Of a stretch of DNA of 64,000 nt, positions 24,036-32,553 are shown one piece after another; position 1 is the first letter of the stretch; every line of letters begins with the position of its first letter. This DNA comes from Pseudomonas piscis. GTDB lineage: Bacteria > Pseudomonadota > Gammaproteobacteria > Pseudomonadales > Pseudomonadaceae. Both the position numbers and the translations under genes were made by a program. The notes below the pieces were generated by a model that did no database searches, was not told the origin of the DNA, and saw only the letters and a program-made list of their open reading frames with translations. Location of the stretch: the NCBI RefSeq assembly GCF_009380155.1, contig NZ_WHUV01000006.1, positions 186,001 through 250,000 on the forward strand, read 5' to 3'.

Positions 24036-24542
24036 ATGCTGCTTGGATTGATTCTGCTGTATGTGGGCGCCGTGCTGTTCGTCAACGGCATCTGGCTGAT
24101 GGAGCGCATCAGTGGCAGGGAGGTCGCGGTGATCAATGCCCTGGTCGGCAGCCTGAGCCTGCTGGTGGCCCTGTACATGATCTTTCTCGCCGGCGAGGTG
24201 CGGGGCGGGGCGCTGACCCTGCTGTTCGCGTTCACCTACCTGTGGGTGGCGGCCAACCAGTGGCTGGGCAACGACGGTCGCGGGCTGGGCTGGTTCTGCC
24301 TGTTCGTCAGCCTCACCGCGGCTACGGTGGCGATCCAGGCGCTGGGCGATCTGGGCGGGGCTTTCGGGGTGTGGAACGCGCTCAACTGGCTGGCCTGGAC
24401 CCTGCTGTGGTTCACCTTCTTCCTGCTGCTGGGGCTGTCGCGCAAGATCCAGCGCCAGGTGGCGTTGTTGACCCTGGCCTGCGCGATCGGTACCGGCTGG
24501 ATTCCCGGGCTGCTGATCCTCGGGCAGGTGCTCAAGCCCTAG
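24036..24542 (+). CDS. amiS: AmiS, amide/urea channel
   Basis: 168 residues, mostly hydrophobic, with six predicted membrane helices (LLGLILLYVGAVLFVNGIWLM, LSLLVALYMIFLAGEV, LTLLFAFTYLWVAANQWL and so on), as in the AmiS/UreI channel family. It should let short amides or urea cross the inner membrane. It is the last gene of amiEBCRS, 32 bases after amiR, with a short GC hairpin immediately downstream and a convergent gene 31 bases further. Confidence 0.92.
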   Translation: MLLGLILLYVGAVLFVNGIWLMERISGREVAVINALVGSLSLLVALYMIFLAGEVRGGALTLLFAFTYLWVAANQWLGNDGRGLGWFCLFVSLTAATVAIQALGDLGGAFGVWNALNWLAWTLLWFTFFLLLGLSRKIQRQVALLTLACAIGTGWIPGLLILGQVLKP

Positions 24543-24573
24543 GGGCGGCGCCCCCAGGGTAGCGGGATGGGGC

Positions 24574-25461
24574 TCAGTCGGCCCCGGCCAGCAGCGCGTC
24601 GATACGCTGGTCCTTGTCGGTCCACAGCTGGTTGACCCAGTCCTGGACCTGCTGGCGGAACGCCGGGTCGTTCTCGTAGTCGCCGTGCCACAGGGCCGGG
24701 TCCAGCTCGCGGGTGCGGATATCGATGATCACCTTGGGCACGTTGCCGCTGATCAAGTCCCAGAAGCCGGGAATGCGCTCCTGGGGGTAGACCACGGTGA
24801 CGTCCAGCATGGCGTCCAGCTGTTCGCCCATGGCGGCCAGGACGAAGGCCACGCCGCCAGCCTTGGGCTTGAGCAGGTGGCGCAAGGGCGAGGCTTGCTG
24901 CTCGCGCTTGGCCGGGGTGAAGCGGGTGCCTTCCAGGTAGTTGACCACGGTCACCGGCTGGCGCTTGAACAGCTCGCAGGCGGCCTTGGTGATCTCCAGG
25001 TCCTTGCCTTGCAGTTCCGGGTGCTTGGCCAGGAAGGCCTTGCTGTAGCGCTTCATGAAGGGGTAGTCCAGCGCCCACCAGGCCAGGCCCAGGAACGGCA
25101 CCCAGATCAGTTCCTTCTTGAGGAAGAACTTGAAGAACGGCGTGCGCCGGTTGAGGGTCTGGATCAGGGCCGGGATGTCGACCCAGGACTGGTGGTTGCT
25201 GACCACCAGGTACGAGGTGTCTTCACGCAGGCCTTCGCCACCGCGAATGTCCCAGCGGGTGGGGATGCAGGTGGCGAAGATCAGCTTGTCGATCTCGGCC
25301 CAGGTCTCGGCGATCCACATCACCGCGCCGGAGGCATAGTCCCGCAGGCGGCCCGGCAGGACCAGCTTGAGCAGGGCGAACACCATCAGGGGCCCGAACA
25401 GCACCAGGGTGTTGAGCAGAAGCAGCAGGGTGACGAGACAGCCGGTGAGCAGTCGGCGCAT
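24574..25461 (-). CDS. Acyltransferase, YihG-like (PlsC family)
   Basis: 295 residues. An N-terminal membrane segment (LLTGCLVTLLLLLNTLVLFGPLMVFALL) precedes the PlsC domain with the catalytic NHQSWVD (HX4D) and EGTRFTPAK (block III). The length and the C-terminal VYPQERIPGFWDLISGNVPKV match YihG/YcgR-type inner-membrane acyltransferases, which place acyl chains on lysophospholipids. The start at 25461 fits the membrane segment and has GAAGAG upstream; a start 20 codons earlier is not favoured. Monocistronic as far as can be seen. Confidence 0.85.
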   Translation of the reverse strand: MRRLLTGCLVTLLLLLNTLVLFGPLMVFALLKLVLPGRLRDYASGAVMWIAETWAEIDKLIFATCIPTRWDIRGGEGLREDTSYLVVSNHQSWVDIPALIQTLNRRTPFFKFFLKKELIWVPFLGLAWWALDYPFMKRYSKAFLAKHPELQGKDLEITKAACELFKRQPVTVVNYLEGTRFTPAKREQQASPLRHLLKPKAGGVAFVLAAMGEQLDAMLDVTVVYPQERIPGFWDLISGNVPKVIIDIRTRELDPALWHGDYENDPAFRQQVQDWVNQLWTDKDQRIDALLAGAD

Positions 25462-25665
25462 AGGGCACTCTTCAGATTTTTCGGGGCGCGCAATGATAAG
25501 CAGCTTCGGCGAGCAGGCCAAATTCTAGTGTGCTGACGAATGTTTCACCTGCGCTGTGACAAGCTTTTTACAAGTGTCCTGCAGACTGGTTGCGGCAGCG
25601 TCCGAACCAATCGCCCGGCGGCGGTCTAAAATCCCGCAGCCCCTTTCCTCGAGGAATCCATCGTC

Positions 25666-26166
25666 GTGAAATCCGTCCTTGCACTGCTGTCTCTTGTGGC
25701 GTTGCCGGTCCTGGCCGCCGAGCCGACCCTGTACGGTCGCTATGAATACATCCGCCTGCCGGAAATCGGCGAAACCCTGGCCGCCAAGATGGATACCGGG
25801 GCCCTGACCGCGTCGCTGTCGGCCAGGGACATCCAGACCTTCACCCGCGATGGCGAGAACTGGGTGCGCTTCCGCCTGGCCACCAAGGATGCCGGCGACA
25901 AGGTCTACGAACACAAGGTGGCGCGGATCAGCAAGATCAAGAGCCGTTCCGACGAAGACGACGAGCGCGACGAGCCCCAGGCCGCCAAGCGCCCGGTGGT
26001 GGAGCTGGAAATGTGCCTGGGCAACGTCAAGCGTACGGTGGAGGTCAACCTCACCGACCGCAGCAGCTTCAACTATCCGCTGCTGATCGGCGCCAAGGCC
26101 CTGCGCGAATTCGGCGCGGCAGTGAACCCGGCACGGCGCTACACCGCCGACAAGCCTGACTGTTGA
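25666..26166 (+). CDS. Exported ATP-dependent zinc protease-family protein (retropepsin-like fold)
   Basis: 166 residues starting at GTG 25666, with a signal peptide (VKSVLALLSLVALPVLAAEP). The LAAKMDTGALTASLSA block contains the D-T-G of an aspartic-protease-like fold, and FNYPLLIGAKALREFGAAVNPARRYT is the conserved C-terminus of the family annotated as putative ATP-dependent zinc protease (PF05618, often fused or linked to RimK). A highly charged loop (KSRSDEDDERDEPQAAKR) is inserted. It lies just before creB, as in P. aeruginosa. Peptidase activity is not shown by the sequence. Confidence 0.75.
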   Translation: MKSVLALLSLVALPVLAAEPTLYGRYEYIRLPEIGETLAAKMDTGALTASLSARDIQTFTRDGENWVRFRLATKDAGDKVYEHKVARISKIKSRSDEDDERDEPQAAKRPVVELEMCLGNVKRTVEVNLTDRSSFNYPLLIGAKALREFGAAVNPARRYTADKPDC

Positions 26167-26265
26167 TTGGGCTGCCGCGCGGCGCAGGCGGTGGTGCAAG
26201 CTCCGATTGACTGTCCATAAGGCATCCGGCACCGTTCGCCCATTGAATTTACGTGCCTGGATGCC

Positions 26266-26949
26266 ATGCCCCATATCCTGATTGTCGAAGACGAAGCGGC
26301 GATTGCCGACACCCTGGTTTTTGCCCTGCAGGGCGAAGGCTTCAGCACCACTTGGCTGAGCCTGGGACGCGCGGCCCTGGAGTACCAGCAGGCGACCCCG
26401 GCGGACCTGGTCATCCTCGATATCGGCCTGCCGGATATCAGCGGTTTCGAAACCTGCAAGCAACTGCGGCGCTTCAGCGAGGTGCCGGTGATGTTCCTCA
26501 GTGCCCGGGACGGCGAGATCGACCGGGTGGTGGGCCTGGAGATCGGCGCCGACGACTACGTGGTCAAGCCCTTCAGCCCGCGGGAGGTCGCGGCCCGGGT
26601 CAAGGCCATCCTCAAGCGCATGGTCCCGCGCCCGGCACCGGAGCCGGAAGCGGCGACCTTGTTCACCATCGATCCCGAGCGGGTGCAGATCAGCTATCGC
26701 GGCCAGGCCCTGAGCCTGACCCGGCATGAGTTCCGCCTGTTGCAATGCCTGCTGGAGCAACCCGAGCGGGTGTTCAGTCGCGAGCAGTTGCTCGATGCCC
26801 TCGGGGTGATGGCGGACGTGGGTTACGAGCGCAACATCGACAGCCATGTGAAGAGCCTGCGGGCCAAGCTGCGCCTGGTGGCGGCCCAGGCCGAACCGAT
26901 CCAGACCCATCGCGGCCTGGGCTACAGCTACAGCCCGAGTCACGCCTGA
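26266..26949 (+). CDS. creB: CreB, two-component response regulator
   Basis: 227 residues, OmpR class. The receiver has the acidic pair in VEDE, phospho-acceptor D52 in LVILDIGLP, and K in DDYVVKPFSP. The C-terminal winged helix is RHEFRLLQCLLEQPERVFSREQLLDALGV...NIDSHVKSLRAKLR. In Pseudomonas, CreBC responds to PBP4 inhibition and affects beta-lactam resistance, fitness and biofilm, with creD as its main target. The stop overlaps creC by one base. Confidence 0.93.
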   Translation: MPHILIVEDEAAIADTLVFALQGEGFSTTWLSLGRAALEYQQATPADLVILDIGLPDISGFETCKQLRRFSEVPVMFLSARDGEIDRVVGLEIGADDYVVKPFSPREVAARVKAILKRMVPRPAPEPEAATLFTIDPERVQISYRGQALSLTRHEFRLLQCLLEQPERVFSREQLLDALGVMADVGYERNIDSHVKSLRAKLRLVAAQAEPIQTHRGLGYSYSPSHA

Positions 26950-28367
26950 TGACCCTGGGCCTGCGGATCTTCCTGGTCTACCTGCTGTTCATCAGCTTCA
27001 CCGGTTATTTCGTGCTGAGCACGGTGATGAAGGAGATCCGCCCCGGGGTGCGCCAGTCCACCGAGGAAACCCTGGTGGACACCGCCAACCTGCTGGCGGA
27101 GATCCTGCGCGACGACTTCAAGGCCGGCACCCTCAGCGAGAACCGCTGGCCGCAATTGCTGCGGGCCTACGGCGAGCGCCAGCCGGCCGCGACCATCTGG
27201 GGCCTGCCGAAGAACCAGGTCAACCACCGGATCTACGTGACCGACGCCCGGGGCATCGTGGTCCTGGACTCCAGCGGCCTGGCGGTGGGTCAGGACTACT
27301 CGCGCTGGAACGACGTCTACCTGACCCTGCGCGGGCAGTACGGCGCGCGTTCGTCACGGGCGGTGGCCGATGACCCGAATTCTTCGGTGATGCACGTGGG
27401 CGCGCCGATTCGCGACAACGGCCAGATCATCGGCGTGGTGACGGTGGCCAAGCCCAACAGTTCGTTGCAGCCCTATGTCGACCGCACCGAGCGGCGCTTG
27501 CTGTGGTACGGCGCCGGGCTGATCGCCATGGGCTTGTTGTTCGGCGCTTTGCTGTCGTGGTGGTTGAGTGCCGCGCTACGGCGCATGACCGGTTATGCGC
27601 TGGCGGTGAGCGAAGGGCGGCGGGCCGAGTTGCCGCATTATCGCGGCGGCGAGATGGAGCAACTGGCCACGGCGGTGGAGCGTATGCGCACCCAGCTGGA
27701 GGGCAAGGCCTATGTCGAGCGCTACGTGCATACCCTGACCCATGAGCTGAAAAGCCCGCTGGCGGCGATCCGTGGCGCGGCGGAACTGCTCCAGGAAGAC
27801 ATGCCCCAGGCCCAGCGCCAGCGCTTCGTCGGCAATATCGACAGTGAAAGCGCACGCATGCAGCAGCTGATCGAGCGCCTGCTGAACCTGGCCCAGGTGG
27901 AACAACGCCAGGGCCTGGAGGAGCGGGTCAAGGTGCCGCTGGCGCCCCTGGTCCAGGACTTGCTCGACAGCCAGCACGGGCGTATCGAAGGCAAGCAGTT
28001 GCAGGTGGAGCAACAGGTGCCGGCGGACCTGGCCTGGTCCGGCGAGCCCTTCCTGCTGCGCCAGGCCCTGGGCAACCTGCTGGCCAATGCCCTGGACTTC
28101 AGCCCGCCCCAGGGCTCGCTGCGATTCTCTGCCCGGCAGACGGAAGGCGGCGTGGAGCTGGAGCTGTTCAACCGGGGCGAGCCGATTCCTGATTACGCCC
28201 TGCCACGCCTGTGCGAGCGTTTTTATTCCCTGCCGCGCCCGGACAGCGGGCGCAAGAGTACTGGCCTGGGGCTGAACTTCGTCGATGAGGTGGTGCAGTT
28301 GCATGGCGGCCAACTGCGGATCGACAACGTGCCCGGCGGCGTCCAGGTGACGTTGCGCCTGCCTTGA
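26949..28367 (+). CDS. creC: CreC, sensor histidine kinase
   Basis: 472 residues. It has two membrane helices (LRIFLVYLLFISFTGYFVLSTV and LLWYGAGLIAMGLLFGALLSWWL) around a periplasmic sensor of about 150 residues, then HAMP, the dimerisation/H-box YVHTLTHELKSPLAAIRGAAELL, the N-box LGNLLANALDFSP and G-box STGLGLNFVDEVVQLHGG. It phosphorylates CreB. The start TGATG overlaps the creB stop. A longer in-frame extension upstream lies inside creB and is not used. Confidence 0.93.
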   Translation: MTLGLRIFLVYLLFISFTGYFVLSTVMKEIRPGVRQSTEETLVDTANLLAEILRDDFKAGTLSENRWPQLLRAYGERQPAATIWGLPKNQVNHRIYVTDARGIVVLDSSGLAVGQDYSRWNDVYLTLRGQYGARSSRAVADDPNSSVMHVGAPIRDNGQIIGVVTVAKPNSSLQPYVDRTERRLLWYGAGLIAMGLLFGALLSWWLSAALRRMTGYALAVSEGRRAELPHYRGGEMEQLATAVERMRTQLEGKAYVERYVHTLTHELKSPLAAIRGAAELLQEDMPQAQRQRFVGNIDSESARMQQLIERLLNLAQVEQRQGLEERVKVPLAPLVQDLLDSQHGRIEGKQLQVEQQVPADLAWSGEPFLLRQALGNLLANALDFSPPQGSLRFSARQTEGGVELELFNRGEPIPDYALPRLCERFYSLPRPDSGRKSTGLGLNFVDEVVQLHGGQLRIDNVPGGVQVTLRLP

Positions 28368-28375
28368 CCTGCGGA

Positions 28376-28405
28376 TGTGGCGAGGGAGCAAGCTCTCTTG
28401 CCACA
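28376..28405. repeat. REP element between creC and creD
   Basis: TGTGGC...GCCACA with the core GAGGGAGCAAGCTCTC: an imperfect 30-base palindrome of the 'TGTGGCGAGGGAGCTTGCTCCC' type common in P. fluorescens genomes. Confidence 0.75.
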
Positions 28406-28419
28406 AAGGCCTTGGGGAT

Positions 28420-28437
28420 TCTCCACAGAGTCTCCAC
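28420..28437 (+). promoter_or_regulatory. Candidate CreB operator upstream of creD
   Basis: A direct repeat TCTCCAC (28420-28426) and TCTCCAC (28431-28437) with an 11-base period. The known cre-tag is TTCAC-N6-TTCAC, also an 11-base period, and it sits ahead of creD. The match in sequence is partial. Confidence 0.45.
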
Positions 28438-28502
28438 ACGGGCTCCATAAAACCCCCATGGCGGCGCCCCAGACTCTCCTGCATTCACACAGGGAGAGCC
28501 CC

Positions 28503-29879
28503 ATGAACCGAAATCTGTCCTTCAAGCTCGGGGCCATTGCCCTGTTGATCATCTTGTTGATGATCCCGCTGCTGCTGATCAGCGGCCTGATCGGCGAGCG
28601 CCAGCAACTGCGCGATGGCGTGCTCGAGGATATCGCCCGCAGTTCCAGCACCCAGCAGCAGCTTCGCGGCCCGGTGCTGGTGGTGGATTACCGCAAGACC
28701 GTGCGCACCTGGAAAACCGACCAAAAGACCAAGAAGCGCTATCAGGAGGTGGGCGAAGAGCAGGGGCGCATGTTCTTCCTGCCGGAGCAGTTCGAGCTGG
28801 ACGGCAAGGTGCAGACCGAGCTGCGCGCCCGGGGTATCTACGAGGCGCGGCTGTTCCACGCCGACAACCACATCAGTGGCCAGTTCGTGGTGCCCGAGCA
28901 ATACGGGATCAAGGAGGATTTTGCCGACTACAAGTTCGACCAGCCATTCCTGGCCGTGGGTATCAGTGATATCCGTGGGATCGAGAATGCCCTGCAACTG
29001 CAGCTCAACGGCCAGGTCCTGGATTTTGCCCCGGGCACTTTCGTCAGCTGGCTGGATGAAGGGGTGCATGTGACGTTGCCACCCCTGGACCTGAGAAAGG
29101 CCAGTCGCCTGGACTTCGCCTTCGACCTGCGCCTGCAGGGCACCGGCCAGTTGGCGGTGCTGCCGGTGGGCAAGACCAGCAAGGTCCTGCTGACGGCCAA
29201 CTGGCCGCACCCGAGCTTCATCGGCAACTACCTGCCGGTACGTCGGGAAGTTACCGAGAAAGGTTTCTCGGCCATCTGGCAGACCTCGTTCTTCTCCACC
29301 AACCTGGAACATGCCATGCAGCGTTGCGCATTCGGCAGCCAATGCCAGGGCTTCAACAGCCGCAGCTTCGGCGTGAGTTTCATCGATCCGGTGGACCAGT
29401 ACCTCAAGAGCGACCGGGCGATCAAATACGCCTTGCTGTTCATCGGCCTCACCTTCGCCGGCTTCTTCCTCTTCGAAGTGCTCAAGAGCCTGGCGGTTCA
29501 CCCGATACAGTACGGCCTGGTGGGCGTGGCGCTGGCGTTCTTCTACCTGTTGCTGCTGTCGTTGTCCGAGCACCTGGGCTTCGAGTTGGCCTATGGCGTG
29601 TCGGCCACGGCCTGTGTGGGGTTGATCGGTTTCTATGTCAGCCATGTGCTGCGCAGCTGGCGTAACGGCGCGATGTTCGCAAGCGCCCTGGCTGCCTTGT
29701 ATGGCCTGCTCTACGGCCTGTTGAGCGCGGAGGACTACGCGCTGCTGATGGGCTCGTTGCTGCTGTTCGGCCTGTTGGGCGTGTTCATGGTGCTGACCCG
29801 CAAGCTGGACTGGTACGGCGTTGGCCAGCGCAAGGAGACGCAACCGCTTAACTTCGACCTGGGGGTGATCCGTGAGTAG
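28503..29879 (+). CDS. creD: CreD, inner-membrane protein
   Basis: 458 residues. One N-terminal membrane helix (LGAIALLIILLMIPLLLISGLI), a periplasmic domain of about 270 residues, then five to six C-terminal helices (YALLFIGLTFAGFFLFEVLKSL through GSLLLFGLLGVFMVLT) with the family motif HPIQYGLVGVALAFFYLLLLSLSEH. CreD is the most strongly CreBC-induced gene in Pseudomonas, and is linked to envelope stress and beta-lactam response. The start follows GGGAGAGCCCC. It is separated from creC by 135 bases containing a REP element and the proposed operator. Confidence 0.92.
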   Translation: MNRNLSFKLGAIALLIILLMIPLLLISGLIGERQQLRDGVLEDIARSSSTQQQLRGPVLVVDYRKTVRTWKTDQKTKKRYQEVGEEQGRMFFLPEQFELDGKVQTELRARGIYEARLFHADNHISGQFVVPEQYGIKEDFADYKFDQPFLAVGISDIRGIENALQLQLNGQVLDFAPGTFVSWLDEGVHVTLPPLDLRKASRLDFAFDLRLQGTGQLAVLPVGKTSKVLLTANWPHPSFIGNYLPVRREVTEKGFSAIWQTSFFSTNLEHAMQRCAFGSQCQGFNSRSFGVSFIDPVDQYLKSDRAIKYALLFIGLTFAGFFLFEVLKSLAVHPIQYGLVGVALAFFYLLLLSLSEHLGFELAYGVSATACVGLIGFYVSHVLRSWRNGAMFASALAALYGLLYGLLSAEDYALLMGSLLLFGLLGVFMVLTRKLDWYGVGQRKETQPLNFDLGVIRE

Positions 29880-30048
29880 GTCGTTGGGGTTGCGTGAGGA
29901 TCAGCGCCAGCGAGAGAACCTGGCGCTGCGGATTGCCGGCTTGTTTCCAGCCGATGCCTGGTGGTTGCTGCGCCAGCCGGCCGGTCCCGGAAAACCGCTC
30001 GGGCCAAGCACGGCGCGGCGCCCCGGGCCCGACCGGTTGACCGACTAG
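29872..30048 (+). CDS. Possible 58-residue protein overlapping creD
   Basis: A GTG at 29872 inside the last codons of creD opens a 58-codon frame, VSRSLGLREDQRQRENLAL at the start, with GLFPADAWWLLRQPAG in the middle and a Pro/Arg-rich tail, ending at TAG 30046-30048. The overlap with creD suggests coupling. Its third positions are only moderately GC-rich and no family is recognised, so it may be spurious. Its stop shares the palindrome CTAG with the stop of the convergent GST gene. Confidence 0.4.
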   Translation: MSRSLGLREDQRQRENLALRIAGLFPADAWWLLRQPAGPGKPLGPSTARRPGPDRLTD

Positions 30049-30674
30049 ACCGGCGGCTGGGTCGCCAGCAACGAGGCGCGCTGGCTGGCCTCGGCATACC
30101 AGTCGGCGAGCCGGGGCTGGGCCTGGCGCCATTGCAGGTCCGGGTGGCGAAAATCCAGGTAGCCCAAGGCGCAGGCGACACTGATGGCGGCGATGTCGAA
30201 GTGGCTGGCCAGTTCGGCGATGGCTTCGGCTTCCAGTTCCGCCAGGGCACGGCGGATCTTGTCGCGCTGGCCTTCGAGCCACGCTTGCGATTGGGTTTCG
30301 GGGGTGCGCAGGGTCTGTTCGTAGCGCACCAGCACCGAGGCATCCATGATGCCGTCGGCCAGGGCCGCGAGGGTCAGGCGCCGCCAGCGGGCCGAGCCCT
30401 CGCGGGGGAGCAGCGGGTTGCCGACGTGCTGCTGGTCGAGGTACTCGAGGATCACCCGGCTGTCGTACAGCACTTGGCCGTTGGCCAGGCGCAGGGCGGG
30501 GATCTTGCCCAGGGGGTTGTCCTGGTTCAGCGCGGCATCCGGCTTGATCGGGGTCAGCTGGCAGTCATGCAGGGCGACTCGATCCAGCTGCCCGGTTTCG
30601 TGCAGCAGCACCATGACTTTGCGCACATAAGGTGATGCCGGGTTGTGGAACAGCGTCATGCTGGGGATGGACAT
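30045..30674 (-). CDS. Glutathione S-transferase
   Basis: 209 residues. The N-terminal thioredoxin-fold domain has NPASPYVRKVMVLLHETG, NPLGKIPALRLANGQVLYDSRVILEYLD (GSH-binding cis-Pro and Asp-Ser). The C-terminal helical domain ends in HPDLQWRQAQPRLADWYAEASQRASLL. It conjugates or reduces electrophiles with glutathione; the substrate cannot be inferred. A GST also sits in this neighbourhood of the P. aeruginosa chromosome. The frame stays open to 30674 with a good site (GAATATTCATGTCC region) ahead of the start. Confidence 0.88.
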   Translation of the reverse strand: MSIPSMTLFHNPASPYVRKVMVLLHETGQLDRVALHDCQLTPIKPDAALNQDNPLGKIPALRLANGQVLYDSRVILEYLDQQHVGNPLLPREGSARWRRLTLAALADGIMDASVLVRYEQTLRTPETQSQAWLEGQRDKIRRALAELEAEAIAELASHFDIAAISVACALGYLDFRHPDLQWRQAQPRLADWYAEASQRASLLATQPPV

Positions 30675-30777
30675 GAATATTCCTCGGATAAGGGGAGCGA
30701 CAGCTCTCGCCCGAGGATCTTAGCGCAGCCGGTGGCACAGGCCACAGTTGCGCATGGATATGGACCAGGAGTAGTGG

Positions 30778-31200
30778 ATGCGCAGTTCTTATCTTCGGCA
30801 TGGGCTGATCAGCCTGGCCCTGACCTTGCTGGGGGCCCTGACGGTGTACCTGGCCTTGCAGTACGAGTTTCGCCGCAAGGGCGAGGGCGAGCCGGAGCTG
30901 ATCATGGCGTTCGCCTACATGGCCTGGTACTGGGCCCTGCCGGCACTGGCGCTGCCGGCCCTGGGCTGTGCCCTGCTGGGCCTGCGCGGTCCGGCTCGGG
31001 TGCCCCGTCCCTGGCGCTGGGCGCTGGCCGCCAGCTACGTACCGTTGCTGGGGCTGGCGCTGTTCAGCGTGCTGGTGGCCATCGAGGCGCTGCTGGAAAA
31101 CCGTGGGTTCATCCCGGTGATGCTGGTCGGCCTGGTGCTGTCCATGTACCTGTGGCGCGGTTTTCCTCCCGCCGGGGTCAAGCCGCGCCCTGGCGCTTGA
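30778..31200 (+). CDS. Small integral membrane protein, unknown function
   Basis: 140 residues with four predicted helices (LISLALTLLGALTVYLALQY, LIMAFAYMAWYWALPALALPALGCALLGL, ALAASYVPLLGLALFSVLVAIEALL, FIPVMLVGLVLSMYLW). CAGGAGTAGTGG precedes the ATG. No family recognised. Its 3' end overlaps the last 23 bases of the convergent 62-residue membrane-protein gene. Confidence 0.6.
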   Translation: MRSSYLRHGLISLALTLLGALTVYLALQYEFRRKGEGEPELIMAFAYMAWYWALPALALPALGCALLGLRGPARVPRPWRWALAASYVPLLGLALFSVLVAIEALLENRGFIPVMLVGLVLSMYLWRGFPPAGVKPRPGA

Positions 31201-31366
31201 ACAGGCCGCGCAGGGCGATCAGCGCCGGCAGGCCCAGGCCGATCCAGCTGAGGCTGTCCCACAGGCCGTCGCCCAGCAATGCCGCGAACAGCCCGACGGC
31301 GCTGAGCAGGCCGATGGCCAGGGGCGCGGCGAAGACCTTCCAGAAGCTCGCTTGACGGCGTTTCAT
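31178..31366 (-). CDS. 62-residue membrane protein downstream of the PepSY gene
   Basis: A basic N-terminus (MKRRQASFWKVF) and two membrane helices (APLAIGLLSAVGLFAALLG and LSWIGLGLPALIALRGLF). The start at 31366 has a near-perfect site (GGAGGTG) and overlaps the stop of the PepSY gene as ATGA, so it is translated with it. Small two-helix proteins are often encoded beside PepSY_TM proteins in siderophore loci; it could be an accessory subunit of the reductase. This is inference from context. Confidence 0.7.
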   Translation of the reverse strand: MKRRQASFWKVFAAPLAIGLLSAVGLFAALLGDGLWDSLSWIGLGLPALIALRGLFKRQGAA

Positions 31367-32484
31367 GGGCGCACCTCCGGTGACGGCCTGGCGGCTCGAC
31401 GGCGGACGATCCACAGGTACAGGCCGCTGCCCAGGACGATGATGGTCAGCACGTCCATCACGGCCCACAGCACCTTCATCGGCATGCCGCCGTAGTCACC
31501 GAAATGCAGCGGTTGCGACATGCCCATGGCATCCATGTACCAGGGGCGGCCGGCCACGGCGGTGACTTCCAGGGTGCTGGCGTCGATCAGCACCGGAGTC
31601 AGCAGGTGCGAGGTCAGGTGGCTGTCGCCCTTGAGGAACACCGCATAGTGATGCTCGCTGGAGAAGCGCGTGCCGGGGAAGGCGATGAAGTCCGGTTGCA
31701 TGCCCGGAGCCGCGTCCCGGGCGATGTCCAGCAAGCGACTGGCCGGCGCCAGCGTTTGCAGCGGCGGCGCATCGCGGTAGGGCGCGACCATTGTCGCGAG
31801 GCTGTCGTTGCGCCAGGCGGCGATGATCAGGTCGGCGCAGGCGCTGATCACCCCCGTCACCCCCACCACCAGGGCCCAGGTCAGGGTCACCACGCCGATC
31901 AGGTTGTGCAGGTCGAGCCAGCGCAGGCGGCGGGACTTGTCCTGGCGCACGGTGGCGAATTTCAGGCGGCGCATGAACGGCAGGTAGAGCACGGTGCCGG
32001 AGATGATCGCCAGCACGAACAGCACGCCCATGAAGGCCAGCAGCAACTTGCCCGGCAACTCGGCGAGCATGTCCACGTGCAGGCGCAGGATGAACATCAT
32101 CAGGCCGTCGTTGGCCGAGGGCGTCTCCAGTGCCTCGCCGGTACGGGCGTCGAGCATGAAGGTATAGGAGAGGTTGGGATCGGTGCCGGCGGTCTTGGCC
32201 ATGATGGTGGTCACGCCGTTGGGCTCGTCTTCGTCCCAGCCGAAGTACTGCAGGACCTCGCCCGGCCGATGGGCCTCGGCGGCCTTGACCAGTTGCTGCA
32301 AGTCCAGGCGCGGTGTATCGGCAGGCATCTCACGCAACTCGGGGGCGTTGCCCAGCAGGTGGTCGATCTCGTGGTGGAAGATCAGCGGCAGCCCGGTGAG
32401 CGCCAGCATCAGCAGGAACACTGTGCAGATCAGGCTGGTCCAGGTGTGGATGAAGGACCAGCGGCGGATGGTTGTGCTTTTCAT
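31363..32484 (-). CDS. PepSY-associated TM protein, probable ferrisiderophore reductase
   Basis: 373 residues with four membrane helices: after SFIHTWTSLICTVFLLMLALTGLPLIFHHE, another near 145-165 (LLLAFMGVLFVLAIISGTVLYLP), one at WLDLHNLIGVVTLTWALVVGVTGVISA and a last one at VLWAVMDVLTIIVLGSGLYLWIVRR. Conserved His residues (HTW, HHE, HNLIG) are suited to heme, as in PiuB/FoxB-type proteins that reduce ferric siderophores at the inner membrane. It sits 70 bases after fiuA on the same strand, with a weak terminator in between. A start 17 codons upstream overlaps that hairpin and is not favoured. Confidence 0.85.
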   Translation of the reverse strand: MKSTTIRRWSFIHTWTSLICTVFLLMLALTGLPLIFHHEIDHLLGNAPELREMPADTPRLDLQQLVKAAEAHRPGEVLQYFGWDEDEPNGVTTIMAKTAGTDPNLSYTFMLDARTGEALETPSANDGLMMFILRLHVDMLAELPGKLLLAFMGVLFVLAIISGTVLYLPFMRRLKFATVRQDKSRRLRWLDLHNLIGVVTLTWALVVGVTGVISACADLIIAAWRNDSLATMVAPYRDAPPLQTLAPASRLLDIARDAAPGMQPDFIAFPGTRFSSEHHYAVFLKGDSHLTSHLLTPVLIDASTLEVTAVAGRPWYMDAMGMSQPLHFGDYGGMPMKVLWAVMDVLTIIVLGSGLYLWIVRRRAARPSPEVRP

Positions 32485-32499
32485 GGAGCATCCAGATGC

Positions 32500-32526
32500 A
32501 AAAGGGCCACGGCAGTGCCGTGACCC
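32500..32526 (-). terminator. Weak terminator/attenuator between fiuA and the PepSY gene
   Basis: On the minus strand GGGTCACGGC, loop ACT, GCCGTGGCCC, then TTTT (plus-strand 32500-32526). The T-run is short, so read-through into the PepSY gene is likely. Confidence 0.5.
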
Positions 32527-32553
32527 TTGTTTCAACGGGTAGTGATCAGCCGA

